From contig NZ_MJAT01000022.1 in assembly GCF_001742305.1 (NCBI RefSeq), positions 186,001-250,000 on the forward strand: a stretch of 64,000 bases of DNA, in the 5' to 3' direction. The DNA is from Desulfuribacillus stibiiarsenatis (GTDB lineage: Bacteria > Bacillota > Bacilli > Desulfuribacillales > Desulfuribacillaceae). The translations under genes and the position numbers were made by a program. This document shows, piece by piece, positions 60,590-64,000 of this stretch. The notes beneath the pieces are model-generated. The model was given only the letters and a program-made list of their open reading frames with translations. It made no database searches and was not told the DNA's origin. The first letter of the stretch is position 1. The number at the start of each line of letters is the position of its first letter.

Positions 60590-60638
60590 AACCGACCGCA
60601 ATATCATAAAAATTTTTTACAAAAATGCAAGACAACCT

Positions 60639-60666
60639 GTATAGCAAGGAAAATAATGGACACACT
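60639..60666 (+). promoter_or_regulatory. Sigma-F-type promoter for spoIIQ
   Basis: GTATA (60639-60643), 14-bp spacer, GGACACACT (60658-60666): full match to forespore-type boxes GYATA and GGnnAnAnT. spoIIQ is a sigma-F gene in Bacillus subtilis. Confidence 0.65.
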
Positions 60667-60688
60667 GGATTACTGAGGTGATGTCCAA

Positions 60689-61432
60689 ATGGATAATGAA
60701 AAAAATCCACAAGTCAAATGGTGGAAATCTCTGTTAGGTAAGAAGTGGACTTTCCCGGCAATTTATCTTATCGCTTCTGTACTAATCGTAACTCTTATGT
60801 GGACCAAAAGTGATACTGGAAACTATCAGTTATCAAAGGAAGACAGTATTTTTAAGGCTCCACAAGAAGAATACGTAATCGATCAACCGATTACAGCAGC
60901 CCCTCAGAATCCTGAGACTGTAGAGTTAGAAGAAGCGGTACCAGTAACTGCGGAAGACGTTCAAGTATCTTGGCCTCTAGAGATGAGTGAGAAAGCGAAA
61001 ATTGTAACAAGCTTTTATTCAGAAACAGCTAGCGCAGAAGAACGCAGTAAAGCAGTCTATGAATACACAGACAAGACGACTACGAAGTTCATCCATTCTA
61101 AAGGAATTGGCATCGTAAGTGGTGAAGAGAAGTTTGATGTATTCGCAGTTGCCAACGGCGAAGTAACCATGGCTGAAGAAGATGCCTTATATGGCATGAA
61201 AGTAAAAATCTCCCATGGCGATGGTTTAGAAACAGTTTACGCAAGTCTTTCTAAAGTAACAGTTAAGGTTGGCGATGAAGTCAAAGCGGGAATGAAAATC
61301 GGTCAAGCTGGCAAGAGTGAAATACGCAAAGATTTACCTAACCACTTATATTTTGAAGCATACAAGCTCGGAGAAGCGATCGATCCAGTATCCATCCTAC
61401 CTGAGGCACCAGTAGTAAGAACGCAGGGATAA
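60689..61432 (+). CDS. spoIIQ: Stage II sporulation protein Q (degenerate M23 peptidase fold)
   Basis: 247 residues. One N-terminal membrane helix (about 18-40), then a LytM/M23-like domain (about 95-240). SpoIIQ is made in the forespore and binds mother-cell SpoIIIAH across the intermembrane space. Canonical zinc-site residues appear lost: the H-x3-D region reads HSKGIGI (from residue 136) and the HxH motif reads HLYFE (from 219). It should be catalytically inactive. AGGTGATG ribosome site; a terminator overlaps the stop codon. Confidence 0.92.
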   Translation: MDNEKNPQVKWWKSLLGKKWTFPAIYLIASVLIVTLMWTKSDTGNYQLSKEDSIFKAPQEEYVIDQPITAAPQNPETVELEEAVPVTAEDVQVSWPLEMSEKAKIVTSFYSETASAEERSKAVYEYTDKTTTKFIHSKGIGIVSGEEKFDVFAVANGEVTMAEEDALYGMKVKISHGDGLETVYASLSKVTVKVGDEVKAGMKIGQAGKSEIRKDLPNHLYFEAYKLGEAIDPVSILPEAPVVRTQG

Positions 61433-61451
61433 GCCCTTGCGTTCTTTTTTT
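61417..61451 (+). terminator. Rho-independent terminator overlapping the spoIIQ stop codon
   Basis: AAGAACGCAGGG / CCCTTGCGTTCTT stem with one bulge, then T7. Confidence 0.9.
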
Positions 61452-61471
61452 GCATTCGTCCTCGCAATTAG

Positions 61472-61499
61472 TCATATATGGCTTCCTGACTCATATAAT
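61472..61499 (+). promoter_or_regulatory. Sigma-E-type promoter for spoIIID
   Basis: TCATATA (61472-61478), 13-bp spacer, CATATAAT (61492-61499), close to the mother-cell sigma-E pattern KMATATT-N13-14-CATACAMT. spoIIID is a sigma-E gene in Bacillus subtilis. Confidence 0.6.
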
Positions 61500-61533
61500 A
61501 TATCAACATTCCTAGAGTAGGAGGCGAGGAAGT

Positions 61534-61794
61534 TTGCATGATTACATCAAAGATCGGACTTTAAAAATAGCGAATCATTTTTTAGACACGCAAGATACAG
61601 TGCGTGAATTGGCGAAAAAATTCGGTGTCTCCAAAAGCACAGTCCATAAAGATCTAGCAGAACGCTTACCAGATATCAATCCGGAAATAGCTGAAAAAGT
61701 AAAGCATATCCTGGAGTACCATAAGTCGATTCGACACTTAAGAGGGGGAGAAGCTACGAAAAATAAATATTTAAAAGAAAAAGACGATATCTAA
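61534..61794 (+). CDS. spoIIID: Sporulation transcriptional regulator SpoIIID
   Basis: 86 residues from a TTG start with AGGAGGCGAGGAAG upstream. The TTG is correct because the protein then begins MHDYIKDRT, as known SpoIIID. Helix-turn-helix TVRELAKKFGVSKSTVHKDLAERL and the conserved C-terminal basic region HKSIRHLRGGEATKNKYL. Mother-cell DNA-binding regulator that activates and represses sigma-E genes. Confidence 0.97.
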   Translation: MHDYIKDRTLKIANHFLDTQDTVRELAKKFGVSKSTVHKDLAERLPDINPEIAEKVKHILEYHKSIRHLRGGEATKNKYLKEKDDI

Positions 61795-61823
61795 GATTTT
61801 TTATAAAGGAATTCCTCAGTTTT

Positions 61824-61855
61824 TGTCGAAAGACTATTGTTATCATGATAACAAT
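61824..61855 (+). promoter_or_regulatory. Spo0A-box match and perfect 20-bp palindrome before mbl
   Basis: TGTCGAA (61824-61830) is followed by ATTGTTATCA / TGATAACAAT (61836-61855), a perfect palindrome ending just before the mbl ribosome site (AGGGAGG). TTGTCG-17-TGATAA could be a weak promoter with the palindrome over its -10 box. Confidence 0.45.
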
Positions 61856-61873
61856 TAGGGAGGCATATGCCGA

Positions 61874-62905
61874 ATGTTTGGCAAAGATATAGGAATCGAC
61901 TTAGGTACCGCAAACGTTTTAGTGCACGTAAAAGATGAGGGAATTGTTCTTGATGAACCATCAGTAGTGGCAATTGATAATTCTACGAACCAAGTATTAG
62001 CAGTAGGTGAAGACGCACGTAGAATGCTTGGAAGAACCCCAGGCAATATTGTTGCCATTCGACCACTTAGAGATGGTGTAATTGCAGATTTTGAAGTAAC
62101 AGAGACGATGCTGCGTTATTTTATAAAAAAGGTCATCGGGAAGAATTTCTTACTACGACCAAGGATAATGATTTGTACGCCGATTAACGTTACATCTGTA
62201 GAACAAAAAGCAGTCAAAGAAGCAGCGGAGCGTTGTGGTGGCAAAGAGATCTATATGATGGAAGAACCTAAGGCCGCTGCGATTGGCGCAGGTTTAGATA
62301 TATTCCAGCCAAGTGGAAACTTGGTGATTGATATTGGCGGAGGAACGACAGATGTAGCCGTTTTATCTATGGGAGACGTCGTTACCGCCACTTCTATTAA
62401 AGTAGCTGGGGACAAGTTCGATGCTGCGATTACTCGCTATATTAAGAATAAATATAAATTGTTGATTGGTGAACGTACAGCAGAAAGCATTAAGATTACC
62501 ATCGGTACTGTATATCCAGGACTGGAAGAGCAGAAGATGGAGATTCGAGGTCGTAACCTCGTGTCTGGATTACCGATTACCGTAACCATTAGCTCTGAAG
62601 AGGTACGCGAAGCGTTAGAGGACCCAGTCGCGAGTATTGTAGTGGCTGCCAAAGGCGTTTTAGAAAAAACTCCACCAGAACTATCAGCAGATATTATCGA
62701 TAAGGGAATCATGTTAACGGGTGGCGGAGCATTATTAAAGGGCTTGGACATGCTGTTAACAGACGAACTGAAAGTACCGGTATTAGTCGCTGAAGATCCG
62801 ATGGGTTGTGTAGCGAGAGGTACAGGCATAGCGTTACAGCATATCGATACACTTTCGAAAACGCAAATACATAGCTTTAAAAATAGTTTTTTCAAACGCA
62901 AATAG
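61874..62905 (+). CDS. mbl: MreB-like rod-shape protein Mbl
   Basis: 343 residues of the MreB actin family: phosphate-1 motif GIDLGTANVLVH, phosphate-2 LVIDIGGGTTDVAVLS (about 152-168) and adenosine motif IMLTGGGALLKGLD (about 275-290). Forms membrane-associated filaments guiding lateral wall synthesis. Position after spoIIID and before a flagellar rod gene is that of mbl in Bacillus subtilis. Confidence 0.95.
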   Translation: MFGKDIGIDLGTANVLVHVKDEGIVLDEPSVVAIDNSTNQVLAVGEDARRMLGRTPGNIVAIRPLRDGVIADFEVTETMLRYFIKKVIGKNFLLRPRIMICTPINVTSVEQKAVKEAAERCGGKEIYMMEEPKAAAIGAGLDIFQPSGNLVIDIGGGTTDVAVLSMGDVVTATSIKVAGDKFDAAITRYIKNKYKLLIGERTAESIKITIGTVYPGLEEQKMEIRGRNLVSGLPITVTISSEEVREALEDPVASIVVAAKGVLEKTPPELSADIIDKGIMLTGGGALLKGLDMLLTDELKVPVLVAEDPMGCVARGTGIALQHIDTLSKTQIHSFKNSFFKRK

Positions 62906-62963
62906 GAAATATTGACCGATAGTAATGCGCCTAGTTTTTCTATACAATAGAAGAGTAAGTTAT

Positions 62964-62989
62964 TAAACATTTTTATCGTTTGCCGATAA
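62964..62989 (+). promoter_or_regulatory. Sigma-D (flagellar) promoter for the flagellar rod gene
   Basis: TAAA (62964-62967), 14-bp spacer, GCCGATAA (62982-62989): an almost exact match to the sigma-D/sigma-28 consensus. Confidence 0.75.
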
Positions 62990-63005
62990 TATATATAATG
63001 TTTTT

Positions 63006-63068
63006 CGAGGCTTGGCTACACCTGTCGACATTATGAAATGTGAGACTTGGTAAAAGCCCTTGAGATAA
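63006..63068 (+). promoter_or_regulatory. Recurrent structured leader element, copy E
   Basis: Nested stems GGCTT/AAGCC (63009-63013 with 63054-63058), ACC/GGT, GTC/GAC and ACATT/AATGT, then CTTGAGATAA reaching the ribosome site. It starts near the expected start point of the sigma-D promoter, so would be the 5' leader of the transcript. TTGGTAAA-GCC and TGAGATAA match copies C, A and B. Confidence 0.55.
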
Positions 63069-63080
63069 AGGAGCATGGAT

Positions 63081-63956
63081 ATGTTAAGAGGTATATACAC
63101 AGCTGCCCAAGGGATGAAAGTCCAACAACAGCGACATGATATAACAGTTAATAACATGGCGAATATCAATACCCCTGGATTTAAAGGCGACGAGGCAATC
63201 GTTCGTTCGTTTCCAGAGGAATTGTTGTATTTTATGGGTGGACAGGGAAACGCGGCTGCACCTAGCCATTCCCGCGCTGCTTCTATGTTACCTGGGCAAG
63301 CACCTAAAGTGGGATACCTTTCCCAAGGAGTGACAATTGAAGAAGTAGTGAAACGTTTTAGTCAGGGTGCGATTCGCGAGACGGGGAGTCCGATGGATGT
63401 GGCAATCGTCGATAATGACCCGCAGCAGACTAGTTTTTTTGCTGTCAAAAAAGATCTTAATAGCAATGAAGTATTCTATACAAGAGCAGGAAATTTTCGC
63501 TTACGTGAGGTGGAAGGTCAACAGTTCTTAGCCACTCAAGATGGCGAATTTGTCATGCAACGACAAGCTGGTGGAGAGTTAACACCAATTCAGGTGACCA
63601 GTGATAATGTCGTGATTCGTCCGAATGGTAGGTTCGAAATTGGGGATGAAGGCTTTGCTCCATTAGTAGGGAACCTCCACATTGTACAAATGGACAATCA
63701 ACAGCTACCAGGAATGCTAAAAGATGGTCACGGCCTCTATCGAATCAGTGAACAGTTTCTAGGAGCAGGTTTTCAGCCAGAAATAGCTGAGAATATGATG
63801 GTTCGTCAATATTATATTGAAGGCTCAAATGTCGATCCAATGCAAGCGATGGTTGATATGATGACAGCACAACGAGCGTATGAAGCGAATCAGCGCGTGA
63901 TTCAAGCCTATGATCGAAGCTTAGAGAAGGCAGTCAACGAAGTCGGTCGAGTATAG
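63081..63956 (+). CDS. Flagellar basal-body rod protein (FlhO/FlgG family)
   Basis: 291 residues from the ATG at 63081; AAAGGAG (63067-63073) is 7 bases before it, against 1 base for the ATG at 63075. N-terminal rod motif MLRGIYTAAQGMKVQQQRHDITVNNMANINTPGFKGDE and C-terminal SNVDPMQAMVDMMTAQRAYEANQRVIQAYDRSLEKAVNEVGRV, the axial family pattern. Position after mbl corresponds to flhO; an flhP homologue would be expected just beyond the window. The remaining 44 bases show nothing recognisable. Confidence 0.94.
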   Translation: MLRGIYTAAQGMKVQQQRHDITVNNMANINTPGFKGDEAIVRSFPEELLYFMGGQGNAAAPSHSRAASMLPGQAPKVGYLSQGVTIEEVVKRFSQGAIRETGSPMDVAIVDNDPQQTSFFAVKKDLNSNEVFYTRAGNFRLREVEGQQFLATQDGEFVMQRQAGGELTPIQVTSDNVVIRPNGRFEIGDEGFAPLVGNLHIVQMDNQQLPGMLKDGHGLYRISEQFLGAGFQPEIAENMMVRQYYIEGSNVDPMQAMVDMMTAQRAYEANQRVIQAYDRSLEKAVNEVGRV

Positions 63957-64000
63957 GTCTAATCGATAATTTGATGAAAGAAAGCATGTAAGTATAGCAT

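Noticed and set aside
62437-62970. 177-residue minus-strand open frame opposite mbl
   Set aside because: Antisense to a highly conserved gene, with no family signature or ribosome site.
63006-63068. Leader element E as a preQ1 or cyclic-di-GMP riboswitch
   Set aside because: GGCTACACC recalls preQ1-I and the flagellar context recalls cyclic-di-GMP, but neither core consensus is present elsewhere in the element.

Overview
The window comes from a low-GC, endospore-forming, flagellated member of the Bacillota. Evidence is the set spo0F, spoIIR, spoIID, spoIIQ, spoIIID, a YhcN-type spore lipoprotein, mbl, a rod-type flagellar gene, the RNA polymerase delta subunit, and a gene order close to the Bacillus subtilis rpoE-pyrG-spo0F ... 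rho-rpmE ... prfA-prmC-spoIIR ... glyA-upp-atp ... spoIID-spoIIQ-spoIIID-mbl backbone. A Psr/Phs-type molybdoenzyme with many rhodanese lipoproteins, plus an alkaliphile-like lysine in ATP synthase subunit a, suggests an anaerobic sulfur-respiring, probably alkaliphilic relative of Desulfuribacillus. The genus is an inference; no 16S rRNA gene is present.

Region 1 (1-15.7 kb) is accessory and devoted to sulfur. It holds a 5'-truncated hybrid histidine kinase, a TusA-like sulfur carrier, a LysR regulator and a YeeE/YedE-type sulfur transporter. Next comes an apparent operon for a Tat-exported molybdopterin oxidoreductase, its four-cluster Fe-S subunit, an NrfD-type membrane anchor and a TorD-type chaperone. 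Five lipoproteins and one secreted protein follow. Four of the lipoproteins together carry ten rhodanese domains. This is the most unusual part of the window and reads as a cell-surface sulfane-sulfur handling system serving the reductase.

Region 2 (15.8-39.9 kb) is conserved backbone: an FtsW/RodA-type polymerase, rpoE, pyrG, spo0F, fsa, murA, glpX, rho, a LysM/M23 endopeptidase, rpmE, a YhcN lipoprotein, yqhQ, prfA, prmC, spoIIR, ywlB/ywlC homologues, a ZIP transporter, ywlE, a chemoreceptor, rpiB, ywlG, glyA, upp and wecB.

Region 3 (39.9-57.5 kb) is energy conservation: a full F1Fo ATP synthase operon (atpZ-atpI-BEFHAGDC), then an 11-gene complex I operon (nuoABCDHIJKLMN) without the NADH-oxidising nuoEFG module. 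Region 4 (57.6-64 kb) is DUF1146, a second murA, spoIID, spoIIQ, spoIIID, mbl and a flagellar rod gene.

Regulatory signals readable by eye include sigma-A promoters (rpoE, pyrG, rpmE, yqhQ, atp, nuo), a sigma-H promoter with Spo0A boxes before spo0F, sigma-F-like promoters before spoIIR and spoIIQ, a sigma-E-like promoter before spoIIID and a sigma-D promoter before the flagellar gene. Two families of recurring structured intergenic sequence are present. One is a hairpin-mosaic repeat with about eight full or partial copies. The other is a leader element before three sulfur genes and the flagellar gene. I could assign neither to a known class. No tRNA, rRNA, CRISPR array, transposase or prophage gene was seen.
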